A stretch of 24,923 nucleotides of DNA from Thermoplasmatota archaeon (lineage in GTDB: Archaea; Thermoplasmatota; E2; DHVEG-1): NCBI GenBank assembly GCA_018334795.1, contig JAGXLH010000014.1, positions 1-24,923 of the forward strand, in the 5' to 3' direction. This document shows, one piece after another, positions 1-6,671 of this stretch. The number at the start of each line of letters is the position of its first letter. The stretch's first letter is position 1. The position numbers were made by a program, and so were the translations under genes. Under the pieces are notes generated by a model. It had not been told where the DNA came from. It did no database searches and saw nothing but the letters and a program-made list of their open reading frames with translations.

Positions 1-264
1 TGTAACTGAAGAAATCTTGCTGGCTTGTGGTAGGATAATGGTCTTAGTATATTTCGGTAGGCTGGGATAGCCAGGATCAGTAATAGATGAGGAGGCTTCT
101 TTAATAAAAATTTGGATTTCATCATTAATCATTTTGATCTCTGGCGATGAAAAAGAAAACGTAAACGATTGATTTTCCGATAGTGAATCATCGGTCAATA
201 TCGCATTAGTATTAACATTCAATAAAAGGAAGAGAAAAAGAAAGCTTAGCATGATTTTTTTCAT
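1..264 (-). CDS. Secreted protein with gingipain-like (peptidase C25) propeptide start, truncated at window edge
   Basis: An open frame runs from an ATG at 264 to the left edge, giving 88 codons without a stop. The first 21 residues form a signal peptide (MKKIM, then a Leu/Phe-rich core, then a TNA-type cleavage site). The mature part is Ser/Thr-rich and carries the pattern PGYPSLP followed by a basic-hydrophobic segment ending in ILPQASKISSV. That 'G.P.LP...LP' layout is typical of the N-terminal propeptide of C25 cysteine peptidases (gingipain family) and related secreted archaeal proteins. A weak Shine-Dalgarno (TAGGT) lies upstream. The catalytic domain would lie outside the window, so the family call is inference; secretion is well supported. 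Confidence 0.6.
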   Translation of the reverse strand, partial: MKKIMLSFLFLFLLLNVNTNAILTDDSLSENQSFTFSFSSPEIKMINDEIQIFIKEASSSITDPGYPSLPKYTKTIILPQASKISSVT

Positions 265-332
265 AAAAAAATACCTACCATACACCATTATAACTTACTA
301 ACATAAATAGATAATGATATAAAAGAGATAAT

Positions 333-345
333 AAAAAAAATCCGT
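333..345 (-). terminator. T-rich terminator after the AEC permease
   Basis: On the minus strand an uninterrupted T run follows the permease stop by about 30 bases, as in archaeal intrinsic termination. It lies in the short gap before the secreted-protein gene. Confidence 0.45.
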
Positions 346-374
346 TCTTCTATTTTTAAAATAAGTTTTCATAA

Positions 375-1331
375 TCATAAGCCAATGATAAGATCATAAA
401 ATACAATCATCACAGGCAATGAAACTAATGAAAATATAAAACTACTGACTACAAACTGCCCAGCGATACCATCGTTACCACCCAATCTTTTAACTACTAC
501 CGGAGTTGCAGTAATTGGTGGAACCGCACTTTGTAAAAATAAAATGAACAGAATCTCAGATGATACAAAAGACTTGAGAACATAAAGAATAGGGAGAAAA
601 CAAAGTGGAAAAAATAGATTTTTTACAAGCGTAAAAAGTATTGTATCCTTAAAATTAGATAAACCATTCTTTTTGTAATTAATATAAATATTTCCACCAA
701 GAATAATCATCAATAATGGTACCGTCATACCACCCAATAATGAAAGAATGGAAACCATAAAATCAGGAAAAAAATCATTTAGATGAAACAGACCAATCAG
801 TATCGCAATTATAGTAGCAAGTAAAGCAGGATGTATAATTTTTTTCAGTGGGATCTTCTCCTGTTTCATCTTTGAAGATTTGAAGAAAAAGTGATACGTA
901 CTAAAAAAGAACGCAGGATAAAAAATTGTAAATAAAAATAAGATAACAACATACCGGGATTCACCTGGAAACATCCCTGCAAATAATGCTAATGGGAAAA
1001 AAATACCATTTTGATAAAACAAACTCAATCGGAATTCATTTCGAATTTGCTTTCTTGAAAGAAACGAAAAAAGAAAAGTGAAAAAAAACGCAATCATTGT
1101 GAAAAATACCCACCACAATGGATACTGCCACCACAAAGGATAGACTTCGGGTGTAAAATCAGTAAAGATATCCACAAAAATAAGGCTTGGAAGCGCGATA
1201 TCCAGAGCTAACGGAGTTAATGCAGATAGCACAGTTGTTGGAAGGATTTTTTGACGGATAATAAAAAATCCAATGATGCCGATTCCTAGAAGAACGGCAA
1301 CAGATTCCAAGGTTATCAAAAAGACATTCAT
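375..1331 (-). CDS. AEC-family (auxin efflux carrier/malate permease type) membrane transporter
   Basis: The protein is almost entirely hydrophobic with about ten predicted membrane spans. Its N-terminus (a first span, then a basic IRQKILP segment, then a span containing ALPSLIF) is characteristic of the AEC transporter family, whose members export or take up organic acids in bacteria and archaea. The C-terminal half repeats the pattern with a LGGMTVPLLMIILGG span and a SAVPPITATPVVV span, both hallmark stretches. Length, about 318 residues, is normal. An upstream in-frame TTG at 1391 adds 20 polar residues, but the ATG at 1331 is preceded by AGGTAGTG at good spacing and begins directly at the family's first helix, so I use it. 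The substrate cannot be read from sequence. It is divergent from the hemerythrin gene. Confidence 0.8.
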   Translation of the reverse strand: MNVFLITLESVAVLLGIGIIGFFIIRQKILPTTVLSALTPLALDIALPSLIFVDIFTDFTPEVYPLWWQYPLWWVFFTMIAFFFTFLFSFLSRKQIRNEFRLSLFYQNGIFFPLALFAGMFPGESRYVVILFLFTIFYPAFFFSTYHFFFKSSKMKQEKIPLKKIIHPALLATIIAILIGLFHLNDFFPDFMVSILSLLGGMTVPLLMIILGGNIYINYKKNGLSNFKDTILFTLVKNLFFPLCFLPILYVLKSFVSSEILFILFLQSAVPPITATPVVVKRLGGNDGIAGQFVVSSFIFSLVSLPVMIVFYDLIIGL

Positions 1332-1436
1332 CACATTCACTACCTGGTGTAATCCATCAGATTCTTGTGGATGGGTAACACATATTAACAATTGATACCA
1401 TATTAGGATTCCCCATCAAAGAGGTGAAAAAAACAA

Positions 1437-1880
1437 ATGGCAGATGAGAAAACCAGTATTTTAAAAATCATGGTTAAGGATCACCATCGAATTGAAGATT
1501 TCATTGATAAGGTTGAACAAAGTCTTGATGATGATTTTGAATCTATCGAAAAAGCATTTAATGTATTTGAATGGCAATTACAAAAGCATATTTTCGCAGA
1601 GGAAAAAGCCATTTTTACCTTTTACGAACCCGAAGATATTTCCTCAGGTTATAAAATGTTACCTACGCTTACAAAACAACATAATGATATATTAAATCGT
1701 TTAGAAATCATGCGTCGAACAGTTCAACGCGGACAAACCCCTGAAAAAGTAAGTGAGTTTAAAAAAGTATTAATGAAACATCGCACGTTTGAAGAAGTGG
1801 AAGTTTACCCAAAATTACAAGAAACGTTATCTGAAAAACAAAAGGATCAAATCATCGAAAAAGTTAAAATGATTCTTTAA
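1437..1880 (+). CDS. Hemerythrin HHE-domain protein
   Basis: This 147-residue four-helix-bundle protein has the expected diiron ligands: H16/H17 in a DHH motif, H51 and E55 in HIFAEE, H82 in KQHND, and H115 and E119 in HRTFEE. Single-domain hemerythrins bind oxygen or iron, or sense them. GAGGTGA sits about nine bases before the ATG. The next gene, a small zinc or iron protein, follows after 25 bases, so the two probably form one transcript. Its closeness to the oxidative-stress island suggests an oxygen-handling role; that is inference. The family could also include iron-sulfur repair proteins of the DUF438/RIC type, but no extra domain is present. Confidence 0.88.
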   Translation: MADEKTSILKIMVKDHHRIEDFIDKVEQSLDDDFESIEKAFNVFEWQLQKHIFAEEKAIFTFYEPEDISSGYKMLPTLTKQHNDILNRLEIMRRTVQRGQTPEKVSEFKKVLMKHRTFEEVEVYPKLQETLSEKQKDQIIEKVKMIL

Positions 1881-1905
1881 AAAAATATAAAGGTGAAAAA
1901 AAAGG

Positions 1906-2100
1906 ATGACTGAAAAAATTGGATACCAATGTAAAGAATGCGGCCGAACTGAAATTGTAACAGACGGATCTGTTCCCGAATGTTGTGGAAAACCAATGAA
2001 GGAAGCACCACTTGAGGTTTGCATGAAACCTCCAGCTGATGCGGAAAGCGCCCGAATGACAGATGATGATGAAGCTTGTGATGATTCACGTGGCGGCTAA
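1906..2100 (+). CDS. Small desulforedoxin-like zinc/iron-ribbon protein
   Basis: The 64-residue protein has C9-x2-C12 and C26-C27 followed by GKPM. That arrangement matches the N-terminal desulforedoxin domain of class I desulfoferrodoxins, and it resembles the CCGEPM segment of the superoxide reductase at 8439-8822. A fifth cysteine is at 39. The C-terminal 25 residues are very acidic and probably disordered. AAGGTG precedes the ATG. It follows the hemerythrin gene closely and is probably co-transcribed. It is either a small Fe(Cys)4 electron-transfer protein or a structural zinc ribbon; the sequence does not decide which. Confidence 0.75.
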   Translation: MTEKIGYQCKECGRTEIVTDGSVPECCGKPMKEAPLEVCMKPPADAESARMTDDDEACDDSRGG

Positions 2101-2156
2101 CATAGATAAATAAGAACTGATTCAAAATAAAACAAGGAATCATTGAAGCTAAATCT

Positions 2157-2182
2157 CTCTTTTTTATATATTTTTTATCACT
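2157..2182 (+). terminator. T-rich terminator after hemerythrin/zinc-ribbon pair
   Basis: A CTCTCTTTTTTATATATTTTTT stretch lies about 60 bases after the zinc-ribbon stop codon and has the look of an archaeal poly-T terminator. Confidence 0.45.
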
Positions 2183-2273
2183 TAACTAACTATAGAATAA
2201 ATTCTCACCTAAGAATTATTGAAAAACTATTTATTTTGATAAGAGGTTATATAATTTTTAGGAAGAATAAAAA

Positions 2274-2672
2274 ATGAAAAAATCGCTTTTAGTTATACTA
2301 ATTTTAGCAATTTGTTTAATTATAATGATACCCAATATTACTTCATCAAATCTTTCCAATACTATCAATCAAGAAGAAACAAAGGAATTAGAAATAACAT
2401 CCGCAACAAAAGTGTTACCGATAGCATTAATATATTATTGGGGACATGGTCGATTAGTCTCTGGCATAATTCAAAGAACAAAACTCATTGAGCCACCAAT
2501 ACGCTTTTTATTAACTATTAAGGAGATCAGAGGGAATGTCACTGTTAACTTTAGGCAATACGAATCATTTAAAGCCTTACTTTTTCTTGGAACATCAGCA
2601 ACTGGTACAGATCCTCTAGGAGGTTATCATTGTCATGCTATTGGAATTGGTCTTTTTGTATCTGTCTATTAA
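2274..2672 (+). CDS. Small secreted or membrane-anchored protein of unknown function
   Basis: The 132-residue protein begins with two lysines and a long hydrophobic segment (about residues 5-24), which is a signal peptide or membrane anchor. The rest has no motif I recognise. Visible features are a YYWGHGRLVSG segment near residue 55, a central beta-rich stretch, and a Gly/His-rich end (GGYHCHAIGIG). GGAAG lies eight bases before the ATG, and two TATA-like sequences lie within 50 bases upstream (2227-2238 and 2245-2253), so it appears to have its own promoter. Its end converges on the FTR-rubredoxin gene with a shared poly-T/poly-A stretch. The gene looks real, but its function is unknown. 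Confidence 0.6.
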   Translation: MKKSLLVILILAICLIIMIPNITSSNLSNTINQEETKELEITSATKVLPIALIYYWGHGRLVSGIIQRTKLIEPPIRFLLTIKEIRGNVTVNFRQYESFKALLFLGTSATGTDPLGGYHCHAIGIGLFVSVY

Positions 2673-2678
2673 AAAAAA
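2671..2678 (-). terminator. T-run at the end of the seventeen-gene stress island
   Basis: Eight consecutive T residues on the minus strand follow the stop of the last gene of the run (2693) by 14 bases. They overlap the TAA of the convergent small secreted gene. They are a plausible end for the long transcript. Confidence 0.45.
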
Positions 2679-2692
2679 GGAGTAATGGTACT

Positions 2693-3214
2693 TTATGAGA
2701 ATCGTTCAAACCGGTCCTGTTTTGCTTTACAAATCGGACAAACTAATGGCGGCTCTTCTCGAGCACATAAATACCCACATACTCGACATCGCCAAATAGG
2801 CATTGAACCTTTAGACTCGATAGTTGTTTGGTCTGATTTTTGTGAAGTCTTATGTTGCGGTCTTTTTTCTCGTTTTGGACGACGTTCTGGAATTGGTTCA
2901 GCTTCCTTTTTGCCTTCCATGACTTCTTGGGATACATACAAACCACAATAACAAGTTCCATACTCATTTAAATCTGCATCTCGATAATCACAAGGACAGA
3001 TTATATCTAAATCCTCTTTTTTTTCTCCATTAGCCAGACGGCAAGGACACGCCCAGTATCCATATCGTTTTCCATTGATCAGTAGACTTCTTACTAGTGT
3101 TTTGGTATGCTCTTCATCTGGATTCAAATGATACCCAGTCTCTTCGGCTTCTTTCTTCAATTTATGATATAATCGATCTACATCATCTTCAGTTACTGAG
3201 CTAGCATCATTCAT
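2693..3214 (-). CDS. Ferredoxin:thioredoxin reductase catalytic subunit fused to a C-terminal rubredoxin domain
   Basis: Residues 1-100 match the catalytic (beta) subunit of ferredoxin:thioredoxin reductase. All six conserved cysteines are present: C56-P-C58, C73-P-C75 and C88-Y-C90. In the known enzyme four of them hold a 4Fe-4S cluster and two form the redox-active disulfide, which takes electrons one at a time from ferredoxin. A basic, disordered linker (about 101-138) leads to a rubredoxin-type domain with C143-x2-C146 and C159-x2-C162. The start overlaps the glutaredoxin stop by four bases (ATGA), so the two are translationally coupled. The glutaredoxin is the obvious reduction partner. 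Archaeal FTR-like proteins with an attached rubredoxin are known, but the physiological electron path here is inferred. Confidence 0.87.
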   Translation of the reverse strand: MNDASSVTEDDVDRLYHKLKKEAEETGYHLNPDEEHTKTLVRSLLINGKRYGYWACPCRLANGEKKEDLDIICPCDYRDADLNEYGTCYCGLYVSQEVMEGKKEAEPIPERRPKREKRPQHKTSQKSDQTTIESKGSMPIWRCRVCGYLCAREEPPLVCPICKAKQDRFERFS

Positions 3215-3495
3215 CCTTTGATCGCCTCACGAATATGATTTTCTTTAAAACCTACAATTGTTTTTTTATTATTGATAACCATCGTGGGAAAGGAAACACG
3301 TGGATTCCACTTTTCCACTTCATCTAAAACTTCATTACGTTCATTCGAACTGAGTAAATCGGTATAAACATAATCATAAGCAACCTCAAGTGAATCGAGT
3401 AATCTTTTTGTTTTCCGACACCAAACACAAGTGCTCAATGCAAATAATCGAATAGATCCTTTATCTTTACCGTCTACATGTGTATATTCTATCAT
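3211..3495 (-). CDS. Glutaredoxin-family thiol-disulfide oxidoreductase
   Basis: The 94-residue protein has a thioredoxin fold with the active-site motif C23-V-W-C26, a cis-proline segment (SFPTMVI) and a terminal GF helix start. These are standard for small glutaredoxin/NrdH-like proteins. GGTGA precedes the ATG at good spacing. It lies between a nitroreductase gene and the FTR-rubredoxin gene and overlaps the latter by four bases. It is most simply read as the disulfide carrier reduced by that FTR, replacing glutathione or NADPH as donor. The downstream target could be peroxiredoxin or other disulfide enzymes. Confidence 0.88.
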   Translation of the reverse strand: MIEYTHVDGKDKGSIRLFALSTCVWCRKTKRLLDSLEVAYDYVYTDLLSSNERNEVLDEVEKWNPRVSFPTMVINNKKTIVGFKENHIREAIKG

Positions 3496-3504
3496 CTCTT
3501 CTCT

Positions 3505-4068
3505 TCACCTTTCCGAATACTGATTATAATAGACTATGTCTTCAATTGATTTTCGTTTGGGACGTTCTTTTTCCGCTTTTCGTTGTTTCTCAGAAAGTTC
3601 TTGACGAAGTTCTTCACGTTTTTTTCCAATGATAACTAACGCAATCACTTGCATGTCTTCTGGTACACCAAGTACTTTTCTGGTTTTTTTTGGACTGTAT
3701 CCTGCTATGGGATGAGCAACGAATCCAAGTTCAGTTGCTTGTAAAATAAAAAAACCAGTGGCTAGCCCCGTATCAAACAAGTAATACTCCCGATCATAAA
3801 TCACACAATCCTCTTCTTTGCGTGCGCACACCGCCACATACATACCAGCATGAAATGCCCATTCGTTACCCTTTGATAACACGGTTTGCATTTCTTTTCG
3901 TTTGTTTTCATCAGTAACAAATACATATCTCCAGGGTTGATTGTTAAAACAGGATGGTGCAAGTTGAATCGCAGTTTCTAATTGTTTGATCTCTTTTTTT
4001 GTTGGAGTGCTAGGATCAATATTCCGAAATGCTCTTCGTTTTTGTATGGTTTCTTTCACATCCATCAT
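3505..4068 (-). CDS. Nitroreductase-family flavoprotein
   Basis: The 187-residue protein has the FMN-binding signatures of the nitroreductase fold. R11, R12 and R15 sit in the first helix, and SCFNNQPWR (39-47) is the conserved N-Q-P-W phosphate/isoalloxazine segment. A GLATGFFILQATELG helix is mid-protein and a VIIGKK strand lies near the end. The C-terminal 40 residues are charged and helical. GAGG lies eight bases before the first ATG; a second ATG follows immediately. Such enzymes reduce quinones, nitro compounds or flavins, and the substrate cannot be named from sequence. Its place in the run suggests a redox-balancing role. Confidence 0.85.
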   Translation of the reverse strand: MMDVKETIQKRRAFRNIDPSTPTKKEIKQLETAIQLAPSCFNNQPWRYVFVTDENKRKEMQTVLSKGNEWAFHAGMYVAVCARKEEDCVIYDREYYLFDTGLATGFFILQATELGFVAHPIAGYSPKKTRKVLGVPEDMQVIALVIIGKKREELRQELSEKQRKAEKERPKRKSIEDIVYYNQYSER

Positions 4069-4096
4069 CTATCAATCCTCAAAGTTATAATTTATC

Positions 4097-5035
4097 TTAT
4101 TTAAGTAATCCTTGAATGATCAAATCAGTTGCATCATCTTCTGAAAGGCCTCGAGCCATTAAGGTTTGTAATTGTTTTGAATCAACACTACCAAGTGATG
4201 CTTCATGAGTGATATGTGCTTTTGGATGATTCACTTTCACAATTGGAATAGCACTTACAATTCCATCATCTTGCACAATCTCTTTACAATCAACATGACC
4301 ACGAGCATACGGTGCCGAAGCGGTTAGTTCACTGTATACTTCAGCTTCAGCTTGATCTCTTACAGCAACCCGGGAAAGCAAAACTCCTCTGGAATGAGCA
4401 CCATTCAAATGCCCTATCTCCCGAATTTTCACTTTATCCTCATGAGTGGCGTTAATCCGTGCGTTCATTTCAAGCGTACTTTTCTCCTCACAAGTAGTTT
4501 CATAATCAATGTCAATTAGTCCTACCCTCCCTTTTAACAATTCAAAATCAGTGATATATCGCGCATGTTTTCCAACATGAATCTTAGCTTTAGGAATCAC
4601 TTGCACGCCACCTTTATCACTATGAACATGTCGTTCATAATATTTGTATGAAGCATTTTCTTCAAGTGTTAACTCAGCATCCATCACATGTTTCACATCG
4701 ATTGCATTTGGAAACGTACAATGAGCAAGGATATTAATGTGAGCATCTTTTTCAATCACTGCATTCAATACAATATGTTGCAAGCCTTTTTTCGGCATCA
4801 TCCCAAAACACATTTGCACAGGATTTTTCACAGTGGTTCCTTCTTTTAATCGTAAATCAATTTTTACGCCATCCTTGATTTTTTTAGTTTTTATTTCAAG
4901 ACCATCGACTGCATGCATGCCCACAACGTTGTCATGATGAATCAATAAATGAGCGATATCTTTTCGTTTGAACATATCACTTTCAATACCTGCACTCCCA
5001 GTAATCTCTGAAGCTAAACGTTGATCAGCACTCAT
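4097..5035 (-). CDS. sufB: SufB/SufD-family scaffold of a minimal Fe-S cluster assembly system
   Basis: The 312-residue protein belongs to the SufBD beta-helix family and is shorter than bacterial SufB (about 490 residues), as expected for archaeal two-component systems. The C-terminal core is conserved: C250 in GHVDCKEIV corresponds to the essential SufB cysteine. H277-E278 in THEASLG corresponds to the conserved Glu region, and RGLSEDDATDLII is the family's terminal helix. It overlaps sufC by four bases (ATGA), indicating coupled translation and a stable complex. No sufD, sufS or sufU is adjacent. The pair matches the SufC-SufB organisation described for ancestral 'minimal SUF' (SMS) systems. 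Confidence 0.88.
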   Translation of the reverse strand: MSADQRLASEITGSAGIESDMFKRKDIAHLLIHHDNVVGMHAVDGLEIKTKKIKDGVKIDLRLKEGTTVKNPVQMCFGMMPKKGLQHIVLNAVIEKDAHINILAHCTFPNAIDVKHVMDAELTLEENASYKYYERHVHSDKGGVQVIPKAKIHVGKHARYITDFELLKGRVGLIDIDYETTCEEKSTLEMNARINATHEDKVKIREIGHLNGAHSRGVLLSRVAVRDQAEAEVYSELTASAPYARGHVDCKEIVQDDGIVSAIPIVKVNHPKAHITHEASLGSVDSKQLQTLMARGLSEDDATDLIIQGLLK

Positions 5036-5787
5036 TCTATCGCCTCCCGAGCACGTTCAATATCAGGTTTATTTTTATGATTGCAGGGTATGCAATTTTG
5101 TTCAAAATAAGGAATAATTTTATCAGCTGTATTTTTCTCAATGATCTGTCCATCACACATCAAAAACGCATGATCTGCTTGTCTCATCACGGCAAGACTA
5201 TGTGTGATTAATAAAACGGTTGTTCCTCTTTCCTTTAATAATTTGATGGCATCCGCCATACGTTCAAGGGTTGCCACATCAATTCCAGAGTCGGGTTCAT
5301 CAAGCATAATGAATGGTGGATTCATAGCAATAATCGATGCAAGCTCAATTTTTTTACGTTCACCACCAGAAAGTGTTTCATCAACCGCTCGAGTAAGATA
5401 ATCATCTGGCTTCATTCCAACTTGTTGTAATGCATCAGCAATGATTGCTTCTTTATCATTTTCATCATTAGAAATACCAGCTCCTACAAAATCATTGACT
5501 GATATTCCCTCATAACGAGCTGGTTCCTGCCAACCAAATGTTATTCCTTTTTGAGCTCGTTGATCAATACTTAAGTCATCAATGCGTTCACCTTTAAAAT
5601 AAATTTTTCCAGTTACTTCCCGATATCCCTCTAGTCCCATGATGGCTGAAGCAAGTGTTGATTTTCCAGCTCCATTAGTTCCTACTAATGCATGAATATG
5701 ACCTCTCCAAACATCTAACGTGACATCTCTAAGGATGTGTTTTCCATTGATATGTAAACTCAAATTTTTTACTTCAAGTAATCCCAT
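5032..5787 (-). CDS. sufC: SufC Fe-S assembly ATPase
   Basis: The 251-residue ABC-type ATPase has Walker A GTNGAGKS (about 36-43), a Q-loop (WQEP), the signature LSGGE (139-143), Walker B ending in LDEPD with E164, and the switch histidine in ITHS (about 196). The sequence DSGID after Walker B is typical of SufC rather than transport ATPases. A short C-terminal tail carries C232-I-P-C235-N-H, a cysteine motif seen in archaeal SufC proteins. It starts 26 bases after the oxidoreductase beta gene and overlaps sufB. It should energise cluster assembly on SufB and supply clusters for the oxygen-sensitive oxidoreductase upstream. Confidence 0.92.
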   Translation of the reverse strand: MGLLEVKNLSLHINGKHILRDVTLDVWRGHIHALVGTNGAGKSTLASAIMGLEGYREVTGKIYFKGERIDDLSIDQRAQKGITFGWQEPARYEGISVNDFVGAGISNDENDKEAIIADALQQVGMKPDDYLTRAVDETLSGGERKKIELASIIAMNPPFIMLDEPDSGIDVATLERMADAIKLLKERGTTVLLITHSLAVMRQADHAFLMCDGQIIEKNTADKIIPYFEQNCIPCNHKNKPDIERAREAIE

Positions 5788-5813
5788 ACGTTCTTGATCT
5801 CCTATTATTATTT

Positions 5814-6671
5814 TTAATGATATGATTTTATGATTTGTTTGACAACTTCAGAATTATACGATCGCTTGATGAGTGGAGTTTGTTCACGTTCATATATTGG
5901 ATGCATGGTTTCAAAAGTTTGTTTTTCTTTGTTTTGATAGATTATTCCAAGTAATAATGGATCAGTTTGCAATGCTAAATGAAGAGCTTTTTGCTTATCA
6001 GAAACATTATGATCTTTGATATATTCTGTATGCTTTTTATACCATTCATAGGTGTTTACCTTGTTAAATGAGACACATGGCTGGAGTATGTCTACTAAGG
6101 AGTATCCTTCATGTTGAATTGCTTTTGTAAGAATGGTTTTTGTTTGTTTTTGATCTGCGGCATATGCCCTAGCTACAAAGGATGCATCTAGTGAAAGAGC
6201 AACAGCAAGTGGATTGAATGGTTCAAGAATAACTCCATCAACTTGAACTGGTGTATTGAACCCTCGTTGACTGGTTGGTGATGCTTGCCCTTTGGTTAAT
6301 CCATACACCATGTTATTATGAACGATATTAGTAATATCTGGATTTCGTCGTATGGTATGAATAAAATGATTCCCACCTTCCCCATACATATCTCCATCTC
6401 CACTCTCTGCGATCACGGTTAATGATGGATTAACTGCTTTTATTGCCGTTGCTGCAGGAAGTGCTCGACCATGTAATCCATTAAAATAATTAGTTTTGAA
6501 ATATTGAGGGATCTTTGCTGCTTGACCAATACCTGAAACCATTACTACCTGTCGAGACTTTATGTTAAGGTCCGCAAGTGTTTTTTTCAAAGTTGAAAGA
6601 ATACTGAAATTCCCACAGCCTGGACACCAGGCTATATCAATATCATCAGAAACATCAAATGAAGTATTCAT
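5814..6671 (-). CDS. korB: 2-oxoacid:ferredoxin oxidoreductase, beta (TPP-binding) subunit
   Basis: The 285-residue subunit binds thiamine pyrophosphate: CPGCGN (16-21) is the N-terminal cluster/TPP motif, and GDGDMYGEGGNH (91-102) with VHNNMVYGLTKGQ (117-129) forms the diphosphate-magnesium site. C16, C19 and C199 match three of the four cysteines that bind the 4Fe-4S cluster in Sulfolobus-type enzymes. The fourth position, normally in SGIGC, is Gln50 here (SGIGQAAKIP). The start codon directly abuts the stop of the alpha gene. Together they would oxidise a 2-oxoacid with CoA and reduce ferredoxin in the cytoplasm. The substrate (2-oxoglutarate or another) is not certain. Confidence 0.85.
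   Translation of the reverse strand: MNTSFDVSDDIDIAWCPGCGNFSILSTLKKTLADLNIKSRQVVMVSGIGQAAKIPQYFKTNYFNGLHGRALPAATAIKAVNPSLTVIAESGDGDMYGEGGNHFIHTIRRNPDITNIVHNNMVYGLTKGQASPTSQRGFNTPVQVDGVILEPFNPLAVALSLDASFVARAYAADQKQTKTILTKAIQHEGYSLVDILQPCVSFNKVNTYEWYKKHTEYIKDHNVSDKQKALHLALQTDPLLLGIIYQNKEKQTFETMHPIYEREQTPLIKRSYNSEVVKQIIKSYH

Noticed and set aside
1332..1391. TTG-initiated extension of the AEC permease
   Set aside because: It would add 20 polar residues before the first membrane helix, and the ATG at 1331 has a better ribosome-binding site.
2685..2951. Plus-strand frame of 88 codons
   Set aside because: It is opposite the rubredoxin domain and linker of the FTR fusion, where the cysteine motifs support the minus strand.
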